Part shown: positions 33,040 through 45,573 of the stretch, one piece after another
How the letters are laid out: the number at the start of each line of letters is the position of its first letter
Numbering within the stretch: the first letter of the stretch is position 1
NCBI GenBank assembly: GCA_026225945.1
Contig: JAMJFZ010000695.1
Span: 186,001 to 250,000 of the forward strand
Length of the DNA: 64,000 nt
Reading direction: 5' to 3'
Source of the DNA: Cricetomys ansorgei
Lineage: Eukaryota > Chordata > Mammalia > Rodentia > Nesomyidae
Program-made: the position numbers and the translations under genes
The notes under the pieces: model-generated
Told to the model about the DNA's origin: nothing
What the model saw: only the letters and a program-made list of their open reading frames with translations
Database searches by the model: none

Positions 33040-36000
33040 GGAATTTTAGAGAGAGGACCCTGGGGCTCAGCAGGAGGATCAGGACGCACGGGTGAGGGTG
33101 CGCCTGAGCATAGTCAGAAGAAGGGAGGTTCTCATGGCGGCGAGAAGAGGCTCACCACGTGTCCAGAAGGGTCCTTGAATGAATTCTCTGAACCCTTCTG
33201 CCCCAGCCATGAGCAGTTACTGCTCATGGCTGGGGCAGAAGGGTTCAGAGGGCAACCATGAAGGCAACTCCCTGGAAGCTGCCTGCCTCCGCAGTGGCAG
33301 TCTGCTGCCACACGGTGGCGCACGTGTCCCACTTGATAGTAACTGCATCTGTCTCAAGCTGGTCTGGAGGCTGAACCCTAGCTTCACAGGGGACTGGAGA
33401 TGTTTTTGAAGCCATTCACATGATTGTGTCTCATGGACACACAGTCGGTTTGCCCGAAATAGTGTATTCCATGGTGGGAACAACGCATGGCGCTTCTCGA
33501 GTTACAGGACAAAGTTCAGAAATGAACACCACATCCTGAGGGGATCAGCGTTGGGTTCGAAAGAACATTGACACCTGTTCATGGCAAAAGGGGTCATAAA
33601 GAGAAATGACCAAAGTGGCTGTTTACATGTCCGAAATGCCCCTACAATATTTGATTCAGGACCCCCAGTATAGCAAGTCTCCACAATCACTAAGGGCTGA
33701 TCATGATCTGCTATGGAGCATGATTCACTCAGGTGTGACTTATTTCTACACAGTGGTTCTCAACCTTCCTAAGACCGCCACACTTGAATACACTTTCTCG
33801 TGTTGTGGGGACCCCGATAATGAAGTTCTTCTGTTGCTAATTAGCAACTTTTGTTTTGCGAAGCAACTTGTATGAATCTTAATGCAAATGTCTGACACGC
33901 AGCAGTTCTTAATCGAATCCTGGGACAATGTTCTTCACGCTCCACATTGGTTGTGCCCGCTGCATGAGAATTGCTGCCTCATATGCACAGGCCCTGTTAG
34001 AACCTTCTGTTTCTCTTAAGTGTTTGGGTGCTCAGGATCAAACCCAGGACTTTGTGAATCCTGGAGAGGTACGATCCAAACATTTCCTTTGCTTTCCTTT
34101 CGTTTCCTTTCCTTGTCTTTTCTATTCATTCCCTTTCAGTTTTTTGAGATAGGATCTATCTGAGCTCCCCTCACAGACAACCCATGCTTCTGCTTCAAGC
34201 ACTGTTGCAGCTCGGTGACAGGCCCATGTCCACAAGCGTGGCAGAACGTTTTTACCAGCAATGAAGAAATCAGATGATGGAGATGTGCTGGCATCTTAAG
34301 GGAATCCAAAGGGAGAGTTGTTTTCTACAAAATCACCTCCAGAGCATTTATGATGCCTGCTTGCCCTAGCAGGGGCCTGGATTCAGTACTCAGTGTCTAC
34401 ATGCTAGCTCCTACATGTGGCTACCGTTCCAGTGGTTCCAACATCCAGTCTGCTGACCCTTGAAAGAAGCAGCTGGTGTAAGTGAAAAAGCTGACATTGA
34501 CCCATAATGGAGGAGGGCTCCTTGATCTTGCCTACTGCAAAGATGCAAAGGGGAGCATCAGCCACAAGTTCCTGTGAGCAGAAAGAACCCGGGACAAAAC
34601 AGGAAGGGGTTCGTGGAATTTAGAACAGGGACCCAGTGGCTCAGCAGAAGGATCAGGAGTCACGGGTGGGAGTGCAAATGAGCAGGGTCTGAAGAAGGGA
34701 GGTTTTCAGGGCAGCGAGAAGAGGCTATCCATGTGTCCCGAAGGGTCCCTGAATGGATTCTCTGAACCCTTCTGCCCCAGCAATGAGCTTGTTTGCTCAT
34801 TGCTGGGGCAGAAGGGTTCAGAGTCCAGGCGTGAAGGAGCCTCCGTGGAAGTTGCCTGCCTCCGCAGAGTTAGCCAGGAGCCAAATGTTGGCACTTGAGC
34901 CCCAGTTGAAAGTTACTGCCTTGGTCTCAAGCCGGTCTGGAAGCTTAACCCTCGCGTCACAGGGGACTGGAGATGTTTTGGAAGGCATTTGCATGCCTGT
35001 GTCTCAGGGAAACACGGTCGGTTTGCCCGAAATAGTGGATTCCGTGATGGGAACAGTGCATGGCGTTTCTCGAGTTACAGGACAAAGTCAGAAATGAACA
35101 CCACATCCTGAGGGGATCGTCGTGGGCTTGGAAAGATCATTGACATCTGTTCTTGGCAAAAGGGGTCATAAAATAAAATGGCCAAAGCGGCTGTTTACAA
35201 GTCCGAAGTGACCCTACAATATTTGATTCAGGACCCACAAAATACCGACTCTCCACAATCACTACGGTCTGATCACGATCTGCTGTCGAGCATGATTCAG
35301 TCAGCTGTGACTTGTTTCTACACAGTGGTTGTCAAACTTCCTGCGACTGCCACACTTGAAGACAATTCCTCGTGTTGTGAGAACCCCAACAATGAAATTA
35401 TTCTGTTGCTAACTTGTAAGTGTTGTTTTGCAAAGCTACTTCTATCAAACGTATTGCAAATGTCTGACATGCAGCAGTTCTTAATCGAAACCTGGGACAC
35501 AGTCCCTCAAGCCCCAACTGGCTTGAGCCCCTCAGCATGAGAATTGCTGGCCTATATGCACAGGCCCTTTTATAACCTTTGGTTTCCTTTAAGTGGTTGA
35601 GTGTTCAGAATCAAACCCAGGACTTTGTGAATACTTGAGAGGTACGACCCGAACCTTTTCTTCCTTTTTTCCCTTTCATTTCTTTTCTTTCTTTCTTTCT
35701 TTTCTATTGTTTCGTTTCTAAATTTCCGAGTCAGGATCGTTCCTGGTTCTCTGCTCATACATTCCATCCTTCCGACTCAGTCACCCTTGTGTTTCGGTAC
35801 AGGCTGTGTCCCCAAGCATTGCAGACCTTCTTCCAAACAATGATGGGATCAGAAGGTGGAGATGTGCAGGCATCATATATGAGAATTTTTTTCTCCAAGA
35901 AAACCTGCAAGCGTTTATGATGTCTGAGTGACCTCGCAGGGGCCTGGATTCAGTCCTCAGCATCTAGATGGTAGCCGCTCTATGTGGCTACCTTTGCAGA

Positions 36001-36181
36001 AGTTCCAACATCCACATTGGTGACCCCTGCAGAGACCAGCTCCTGTAAGTTAAAAAGCTGACATTGACCCGTAATGGTGGAGGGCTCCTTGATCTTGCCC
36101 CGTGGAAAAAAGCAAAGAGTAGAGTCAGCCACAAGATCTTGTAAGCAGAAAGAACCAGGGAAAGGACCGGAAGGGGTTCCT
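33040..36181 (+). repeat. Macrosatellite unit 7 with private 11-bp insertion
   Basis: 3142 bp; hairpins 33186-33250 and 34760-34823. An extra 'ttaagggaatc' follows 'gctggcatc' near 34295 and is found in no other unit. It is the first with 'tttttaccagcaatg'. The end of the unit has the older 'ccccgtggaaaaa'. Confidence 0.95.
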
Positions 36182-39100
36182 GGAATTTTAGAGAGAGGAC
36201 CCTGGGGCTCAGCAGGAGGATCAGGACGCACGGGTGAGGGTGCGCCTGAGCATAGTCAGAAGAAGGGAGGTTCTCATGGCGGCGAGAAGAGGCTCACCAC
36301 GTGTCCAGAAGGGTCCTTGAATGAATTCTCTGAACCCTTCTGCCCCAGCCATGAGCAGTTACTGCTCATGGCTGGGGCAGAAGGGTTCAGAGGGCAACCA
36401 TGAAGGCAACTCCCTGGAAGCTGCCTGCCTCCGCAGTGGCAGTCTGCTGCCACACGGTGGCGCACGTGTCCCACTTGATAGTAACTGCATCTGTCTCAAG
36501 CTGGTCTGGAGGCTGAACCCTAGCTTCACAGGGGACTGGAGATGTTTTTGAAGCCATTCACATGATTGTGTCTCATGGACACACAGTCGGTTTGCCCGAA
36601 ATAGTGTATTCCATGGTGGGAACAACGCATGGCGCTTCTCGAGTTACAGGACAAAGTTCAGAAATGAACACCACATCCTGAGGGGATCAGCGTTGGGTTC
36701 GAAAGAACATTGACACCTGTTCATGGCAAAAGGGGTCATAAAGAGAAATGACCAAAGTGGCTGTTTACATGTCCGAAATGCCCCTACAATATTTGATTCA
36801 GGACCCCCAGTATAGCAAGTCTCCACAATCACTAAGGGCTGATCATGATCTGCTATGGAGCATGATTCACTCAGGTGTGACTTATTTCTACACAGTGGTT
36901 CTCAACCTTCCTAAGACCGCCACACTTGAATACACTTTCTCGTGTTGTGGGGACCCCGATAATGAAGTTCTTCTGTTGCTAATTAGCAACTTTTGTTTTG
37001 CGAAGCAACTTGTATGAATCTTAATGCAAATGTCTGACACGCAGCAGTTCTTAATCGAATCCTGGGACAATGTTCTTCACGCTCCACATTGGTTGTGCCC
37101 GCTGCATGAGAATTGCTGCCTCATATGCACAGGCCCTGTTAGAACCTTCTGTTTCTCTTAAGTGTTTGGGTGCTCAGGATCAAACCCAGGACTTTGTGAA
37201 TCCTGGAGAGGTACGATCCAAACATTTCCTTTGCTTTCCTTTCGTTTCCTTTCCTTGTCTTTTCTATTCATTCCCTTTCAGTTTTTTGAGATAGGATCTA
37301 TCTGAGCTCCCCTCACAGACAACCCATGCTTCTGCTTCAAGCACTGTTGCAGCTCGGTGACAGGCCCATGTCCACAAGCGTGGCAGAACGTTTTTACCAG
37401 CAATGAAGAAATCAGATGATGGAGATGTGCTGGCATCCAAAGGGAGAGTTGTTTTCTACAAAATCACCTCCAGAGCATTTATGATGCCTGCTTGCCCTAG
37501 CAGGGGCCTGGATTCAGTACTCAGTGTCTACATGCTAGCTCCTACATGTGGCTACCGTTCCAGTGGTTCCAACATCCAGTCTGCTGACCCTTGAAAGAAG
37601 CAGCTGGTGTAAGTGAAAAAGCTGACATTGACCCATAATGGAGGAGGGCTCCTTGATCTTGCCTACTGCAAAGATGCAAAGGGGAGCATCAGCCACAAGT
37701 TCCTGTGAGCAGAAAGAACCCGGGACAAAACAGGAAGGGGTTCGTGGAATTTAGAACAGGGACCCAGTGGCTCAGCAGAAGGATCAGGAGTCACGGGTGG
37801 GAGTGCAAATGAGCAGGGTCTGAAGAAGGGAGGTTTTCAGGGCAGCGAGAAGAGGCTATCCATGTGTCCCGAAGGGTCCCTGAATGGATTCTCTGAACCC
37901 TTCTGCCCCAGCAATGAGCTTGTTTGCTCATTGCTGGGGCAGAAGGGTTCAGAGTCCAGGCGTGAAGGAGCCTCCGTGGAAGTTGCCTGCCTCCGCAGAG
38001 TTAGCCAGGAGCCAAATGTTGGCACTTGAGCCCCAGTTGAAAGTTACTGCCTTGGTCTCAAGCCGGTCTGGAAGCTTAACCCTCGCGTCACAGGGGACTG
38101 GAGATGTTTTGGAAGGCATTTGCATGCCTGTGTCTCAGGGAAACACGGTCGGTTTGCCCGAAATAGTGGATTCCGTGATGGGAACAGTGCATGGCGTTTC
38201 TCGAGTTACAGGACAAAGTCAGAAATGAACACCACATCCTGAGGGGATCGTCGTGGGCTTGGAAAGATCATTGACATCTGTTCTTGGCAAAAGGGGTCAT
38301 AAAATAAAATGGCCAAAGCGGCTGTTTACAAGTCCGAAGTGACCCTACAATATTTGATTCAGGACCCACAAAATACCGACTCTCCACAATCACTACGGTC
38401 TGATCACGATCTGCTGTCGAGCATGATTCAGTCAGCTGTGACTTGTTTCTACACAGTGGTTGTCAAACTTCCTGCGACTGCCACACTTGAAGACAATTCC
38501 TCGTGTTGTGAGAACCCCAACAATGAAATTATTCTGTTGCTAACTTGTAAGTGTTGTTTTGCAAAGCTACTTCTATCAAACGTATTGCAAATGTCTGACA
38601 TGCAGCAGTTCTTAATCGAAACCTGGGACACAGTCCCTCAAGCCCCAACTGGCTTGAGCCCCTCAGCATGAGAATTGCTGGCCTATATGCACAGGCCCTT
38701 TTATAACCTTTGGTTTCCTTTAAGTGGTTGAGTGTTCAGAATCAAACCCAGGACTTTGTGAATACTTGAGAGGTACGACCCGAACCTTTTCTTCCTTTTT
38801 TCCCTTTTCATTTCTTTTCTTTCTTTCTTTCTTTTCTATTGTTTCGTTTCTAAATTTCCGAGTCAGGATCGTTCCTGGTTCTCTGCTCATACATTCCATC
38901 CTTCCGACTCAGTCACCCTTGTGTTTCGGTACAGGCTGTGTCCCCAAGCATTGCAGACCTTCTTCCAAACAATGATGGGATCAGAAGGTGGAGATGTGCA
39001 GGCATCATATATGAGAATTTTTTTCTCCAAGAAAACCTGCAAGCGTTTATGATGTCTGAGTGACCTCGCAGGGGCCTGGATTCAGTCCTCAGCATCTAGA

Positions 39101-39313
39101 TGGTAGCCGCTCTATGTGGCTACCTTTGCAGAAGTTCCAACATCCACATTGGTGACCCCTGCAGAGACCAGCTCCTGTAAGTTAAAAAGCTGACATTGAC
39201 CCGTAATGGTGGAGGGCTCCTTGATCTTGCCCCGGGGAAAAAAGCAAAGAGTAGAGTCAGCCACAAGATCTTGTAAGCAGAAAGAACCAGGGAAAGGACC
39301 GGAAGGGGTTCCT
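36182..39313 (+). repeat. Macrosatellite unit 8
   Basis: 3132 bp; hairpins 36328-36392 and 37891-37954. It has the unit 7 states at most sites ('tttttaccagcaatg', 'gtgatggg') without the 11-bp insertion, and 'ccccggggaaaa' at its end. Confidence 0.95.
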
Positions 39314-42300
39314 GGAATTTTAGAGAGAGGACCCTGGGGCTCAGCAGGAGGATCAGGACGCACGGGTGAGGGTGCGCCTGAGCATAGTCAGAAGAAGGGA
39401 GGTTCTCATGGCGGCGAGAAGAGGCTCACCACGTGTCCAGAAGGGTCCTTGAATGAATTCTCTGAACCCTTCTGCCCCAGCCATGAGCAGTTACTGCTCA
39501 TGGCTGGGGCAGAAGGGTTCAGAGGGCAACCATGAAGGCAACTCCCTGGAAGCTGCCTGCCTCCGCAGTGGCAGTCTGCTGCCACACGGTGGCGCACGTG
39601 TCCCACTTGATAGTAACTGCATCTGTCTCAAGCTGGTCTGGAGGCTGAACCCTAGCTTCACAGGGGACTGGAGATGTTTTTGAAGCCATTCACATGATTG
39701 TGTCTCATGGACACACAGTCGGTTTGCCCGAAATAGTGTATTCCATGGTGGGAACAACGCATGGCGCTTCTCGAGTTACAGGACAAAGTTCAGAAATGAA
39801 CACCACATCCTGAGGGGATCAGCGTTGGGTTCGAAAGAACATTGACACCTGTTCATGGCAAAAGGGGTCATAAAGAGAAATGACCAAAGTGGCTGTTTAC
39901 ATGTCCGAAATGCCCCTACAATATTTGATTCAGGACCCCCAGTATAGCAAGTCTCCACAATCACTAAGGGCTGATCATGATCTGCTATGGAGCATGATTC
40001 ACTCAGGTGTGACTTATTTCTACACAGTGGTTCTCAACCTTCCTAAGACCGCCACACTTGAATACACTTTCTCGTGTTGTGGGGACCCCGATAATGAAGT
40101 TCTTCTGTTGCTAATTAGCAACTTTTGTTTTGCGAAGCAACTTGTATGAATCTTAATGCAAATGTCTGACACGCAGCAGTTCTTAATCGAATCCTGGGAC
40201 AATGTTCTTCACGCTCCACATTGGTTGTGCCCGCTGCATGAGAATTGCTGCCTCATATGCACAGGCCCTGTTAGAACCTTCTGTTTCTCTTAAGTGTTTG
40301 GGGTGCTCAGGATCAAACCCAGGACTTTGTGAATCCTGGAGAGGTACGATCCAAACATTTCCTTTGCTTTCCTTTCGTTTCCTTTCCTTGTCTTTTCTAT
40401 TCATTCCCTTTCAGTTTTTTGAGATAGGATCTATCTGAGCTCCCCTCACAGACAACCCATGCTTCTGCTTCAAGCACTGTTGCAGCTCGGTGACAGGCCC
40501 ATGTCCACAAGCGTGGCAGAACGTTTTTACCAGCAATGAAGAAATCAGATGATGGAGATGTGCTGGCATCCAAAGGGAGAGTTGTTTTCTACAAAATCAC
40601 CTCCAGAGCATTTATGATGCCTGCTTGCCCTAGCAGGGGCCTGGATTCAGTACTCAGTGTCTACATGCTAGCTCCTACATGTGGCTACCGTTCCAGTGGT
40701 TCAACATCCAGTCTGCTGACCCTTGAAAGAAGCAGCTGGTGTAAGTGAAAAAGCTGACATTGACCCATAATGGAGGAGGGCTCCTTGATCTTGCCTACTG
40801 CAAAGATGCAAAGGGGAGCATCAGCCACAAGTTCCTGTGAGCAGAAAGAACCCGGGACAAAACAGGAAGGGGTTCGTGGAATTTAAGAACAGGGACCCAG
40901 TGGCTCAGCAGAAGGATCAGGAGTCACGGGTGGGAGTGCAAATGAGCAGGGTCTGAAGAAGGGAGGTTTTCAGGGCAGCGAGAAGAGGCTATCCATGTGT
41001 CCCGAAGGGTCCCTGAATGGATTCTCTGAACCCTTCTGCCCCAGCAATGAGCTTGTTTGCTCATTGCTGGGGCAGAAGGGTTCAGAGTCCAGGCGTGAAG
41101 GAGCCTCCGTGGAAGTTGCCTGCCTCCGCAGAGTTAGCCAGGAGCCAAATGTTGGCACTTGAGCCCCAGTTGAAAGTTACTGCCTTGGTCTCAAGCCGGT
41201 CTGGAAGCTTAACCCTCGCGTCACAGGGGACTGGAGATGTTTTGGAAGGCATTTGCATGCCTGTGTCTCAGGGAAACACGGTCGGTTTGCCCGAAATAGT
41301 GGATTCCGTGACGGGAACAGTGCATGGCGTTTCTCGAGTTACAGGACAAAGTCAGAAATGAACACCACATCCTGAGGGGATCGTCGTGGGCTTGGAAAGA
41401 TCATTGACATCTGTTCTTGGCAAAAGGGGTCATAAAATAAAATGGCCAAAGCGGCTGTTTACAAGTCCGAAGTGACCCTACAATATTTGATTCAGGACCC
41501 ACAAAATACCGACTCTCCACAATCACTACGGTCTGATCACGATCTGCTGTCGAGCATGATTCAGTCAGCTGTGACTTGTTTCTACACAGTGGTTGTCAAA
41601 CTTCCTGCGACTGCCACACTTGAAGACAATTCCTCGTGTTGTGAGAACCCCAACAATGAAATTATTCTGTTGCTAACTTGTAAGTGTTGTTTTGCAAAGC
41701 TACTTCTATCAAACGTATTGCAAATGTCTGACATGCAGCAGTTCTTAATCGAAACCTGGGACACAGTCCCTCAAGCCCCAACTGGCTTGAGCCCCTCAGC
41801 ATGAGAATTGCTGGCCTATATGCACAGGCCCTTTTATAACCTTTGGTTTCCTTTAAGTGGTTGAGTGTTCAGAATCAAACCCAGGACTTTGTGAATACTT
41901 GAGAGGTACGACCCGAACCTTTTCTTCCTTTTTTCCTTTTCATTTCTTTTCTTTCTTCTTTCTTTTCTATTGTTTCGTTTCTAAATTTCCGAGTCAGGAT
42001 CGTTCCTGGTTCTCTGCTCATACATTCCATCCTTCCGACTCAGTCACCCTTGTGTTTCGGTACAGGCTGTGTCCCCAAGCATTGCAGACCTTCTTCCAAA
42101 CAATGATGGGATCAGAAGGTGGAGATGTGCAGGCATCATATATGAGAATTTTTTTCTCCAAGAAAACCTGCAAGCGTTTATGATGTCTGAGTGACCTCGC
42201 AGGGGCCTGGATTCAGTCCTCAGCATCTAGATGGTAGCCGCTCTATGTGGCTACCTTTGCAGAAGTTCCAACATCCACATTGGTGACCCCTGCAGAGACC

Positions 42301-42444
42301 AGCTCCTGTAAGTTAAAAAGCTGACATTGACCCGTAATGGTGGAGGGCTCCTTGATCTTGCCCCGGGGAAAAAAGCAAAGAGTAGAGTCAGCCACAAGAT
42401 CTTGTAAGCAGAAAGAACCAGGGAAAGGACCGGAAGGGGTTCCT
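39314..42444 (+). repeat. Macrosatellite unit 9 (mosaic)
   Basis: 3131 bp; hairpins 39460-39524 and 41024-41087. It has the older 'gtgacggg' near 41310, flanked by units with later states, while it is the first with 'gtggaatttaagaac'. Private indels are 'tttggggtgctc' near 40300 and 'gtggttcaacatcc' near 40697. Confidence 0.95.
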
Positions 42445-45400
42445 GGAATTTTAGAGAGAGGACCCTGGGGCTCAGCAGGAGGATCAGGACGCACGGGTGA
42501 GGGTGCGCCTGAGCATAGTCAGAAGAAGGGAGGTTCTCATGGCGGCGAGAAGAGGCTCACCACGTGTCCAGAAGGGTCCTTGAATGAATTCTCTGAACCC
42601 TTCTGCCCCAGCCATGAGCAGTTACTGCTCATGGCTGGGGCAGAAGGGTTCAGAGGGCAACCATGAAGGCAACTCCCTGGAAGCTGCCTGCCTCCGCAGT
42701 GGCAGTCTGCTGCCACACGGTGGCGCACGTGTCCCACTTGATAGTAACTGCATCTGTCTCAAGCTGGTCTGGAGGCTGAACCCTAGCTTCACAGGGGACT
42801 GGGAGATGTTTTTGAAGCCATTCACATGATTGTGTCTCATGGACACACAGTCGGTTTGCCCGAAATAGTGTATTCCATGGTGGGAACAACGCATGGCGCT
42901 TCTCGAGTTACAGGACAAAGTTCAGAAATGAACACCACATCCTGAGGGGATCAGCGTTGGGTTCGAAAGAACATTGACACCTGTTCATGGCAAAAGGGGT
43001 CATAAAGAGAAATGACCAAAGTGGCTGTTTACATGTCCGAAATGCCCCTACAATATTTGATTCAGGACCCCCAGTATAGCAAGTCTCCACAATCACTAAG
43101 GGCTGATCATGATCTGCTATGGAGCATGATTCACTCAGGTGTGACTTATTTCTACACAGTGGTTCTCAACCTTCCTAAGACCGCCACACTTGAATACACT
43201 TTCTCGTGTTGTGGGGACCCCGATAATGAAGTTCTTCTGTTGCTAATTAGCAACTTTTGTTTTGCGAAGCAACTTGTATGAATCTTAATGCAAATGTCTG
43301 ACACGCAGCAGTTCTTAATCGAATCCTGGGACAATGTTCTTCACGCTCCACATTGGTTGTGCCCGCTGCATGAGAATTGCTGCCTCATATGCACAGGCCC
43401 TGTTAGAACCTTCTGTTTCTCTTAAGTGTTTGGGTGCTCAGGATCAAACCCAGGACTTTGTGAATCCTGGAGAGGTACGATCCAAACATTTCCTTTGCTT
43501 TCCTTTCGTTTCCTTTCCTTGTCTTTTCTATTCATTCCCTTTCAGTTTTTTGAGATAGGATCTATCTGAGCTCCCCTCACAGACAACCCATGCTTCTGCT
43601 TCAAGCACTGTTGCAGCTCGGTGACAGGCCCATGTCCACAAGCGTGGCAGAACGTTTCTACCAGCAATGAAGAAATCAGATGATGGAGATGTGCTGGCAT
43701 CCAAAGGGAGAGTTGTTTTCTACAAAATCACCTCCAGAGCATTTATGATGCCTGCTTGCCCTAGCAGGGGCCTGGATTCAGTACTCAGTGTCTACATGCT
43801 AGCTCCTACATGTGGCTACCGTTCCAGTGGTTCGAACATCCAGTCTGCTGACCCTTGAAAGAAGCAGCTGGTGTAAGTGAAAAAGCTGACATTGACCCAT
43901 AATGGAGGAGGGCTCCTTGATCTTGCCTACTGCAAAGATGCAAAGGGGAGCATCAGCCACAAGTTCCTGTGAGCAGAAAGAACCCGGGACAAAACAGGAA
44001 GGGGTTCGTGGAATTTAAGAACAGGGACCCAGTGGCTCAGCAGAAGGATCAGGAGTCACGGGTGGGAGTGCAAATGAGCAGGGTCTGAAGAAGGGAGGTT
44101 TTCAGGGCAGCGAGAAGAGGCTATCCATGTGTCCCGAAGGGTCCCTGAATGGATTCTCTGAACCCTTCTGCCCCAGCAATGAGCTTGTTTGCTCATTGCT
44201 GGGGCAGAAGGGTTCAGAGTCCAGGCGTGAAGGAGCCTCCGTGGAAGTTGCCTGCCTCCGCAGAGTTAGCCAGGAGCCAAATGTTGGCACTTGAGCCCCA
44301 GTTGAAAGTTACTGCCTTGGTCTCAAGCCGGTCTGGAAGCTTAACCCTCGCGTCACAGGGGACTGGAGATGTTTTGGAAGGCATTTGCATGCCTGTGTCT
44401 CAGGGAAACACGGTCGGTTTGCCCGAAATAGTGGATTCCGTGATTGGAACAGTGCATGGCGTTTCTCGAGTTACAGGACAAAGTCAGAAATGAACACCAC
44501 ATCCTGAGGGGATCGTCGTGGGCTTGGAAAGATCATTGACATCTGTTCTTGGCAAAAGGGGTCATAAAATAAAATGGCCAAAGCGGCTGTTTACAAGTCC
44601 GAAGTGACCCTACAATATTTGATTCAGGACCCACAAAATACCGACTCTCCACAATCACTACGGTCTGATCACGATCTGCTGTCGAGCATGATTCAGTCAG
44701 CTGTGACTTGTTTCTACACAGTGGTTGTCAAACTTCCTGCGACTGCCACACTTGAAGACAATTCCTCGTGTTGTGAGAACCCCAACAATGAAATTATTCT
44801 GTTGCTAACTTGTAAGTGTTGTTTTGCAAAGCTACTTCTATCAAACGTATTGCAAATGTCTGACATGCAGCAGTTCTTAATCGAAACCTGGGACACAGTC
44901 GCTCAAGCCCCAACTGGCTTGAGCCCCTCAGCATGAGAATTGCTGGCCTATATGCACAGGCCCTTTTATAACCTTTGGTTTCCTTTAAGTGGTTGAGTGT
45001 TCAGAATCAAACCCAGGACTTTGTGAATACTTGAGAGGTACGACCCGAACCTTTTCTTCCTTTTTTCCTTTTCATTTCTTTTCCTTCTTTCTTTTCTATT
45101 GTTTCGTTTCTAAATTTCCGAGTCAGGATCGTTCCTGGTTCTCTGCTCATACATTCCATCCTTCCGACTCAGTCACCCTTGTGTTTCGGTACAGGCTGTG
45201 TCCCCAAGCATTGCAGACCTTCTTCCAAACAATGATGGGATCAGAAGGTGGAGATGTGCAGGCATCATATATGAGAATTTTTTTCTCCAAGAAAACCTGC
45301 AAGCGTTTATGATGTCTGAGTGACCTCGCAGGGGCCTGGATTCAGTCCTCAGCATCTAGATGGTAGCCGCTCTATGTGGCTACCTTTGCAGAAGTTCCAA

Positions 45401-45573
45401 CATCCACATTGGTGACCCCTGCAGAGACCAGCTCCTGTAAGTTAAAAAGCTGACATTGACCCGTAATGGTGGAGGGCTCCTTGATCTTGCCCCGGGGAAA
45501 AAAGCAAAGAGTAGAGTCAGCCACAAGATCTTGTAAGCAGAAAGAACCAGGGAAAGGACCGGAAGGGGTTCCT
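42445..45573 (+). repeat. Macrosatellite unit 10
   Basis: 3129 bp; hairpins 42591-42655 and 44156-44219. Several states appear here together for the first time: 'gtttctaccagc', 'ggttcgaacatcc', 'gtgattgg', 'cagtcgctcaag' and the shortened B pyrimidine tract. It has a private extra G in 'gactgggagatg' near 42798. Confidence 0.95.
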
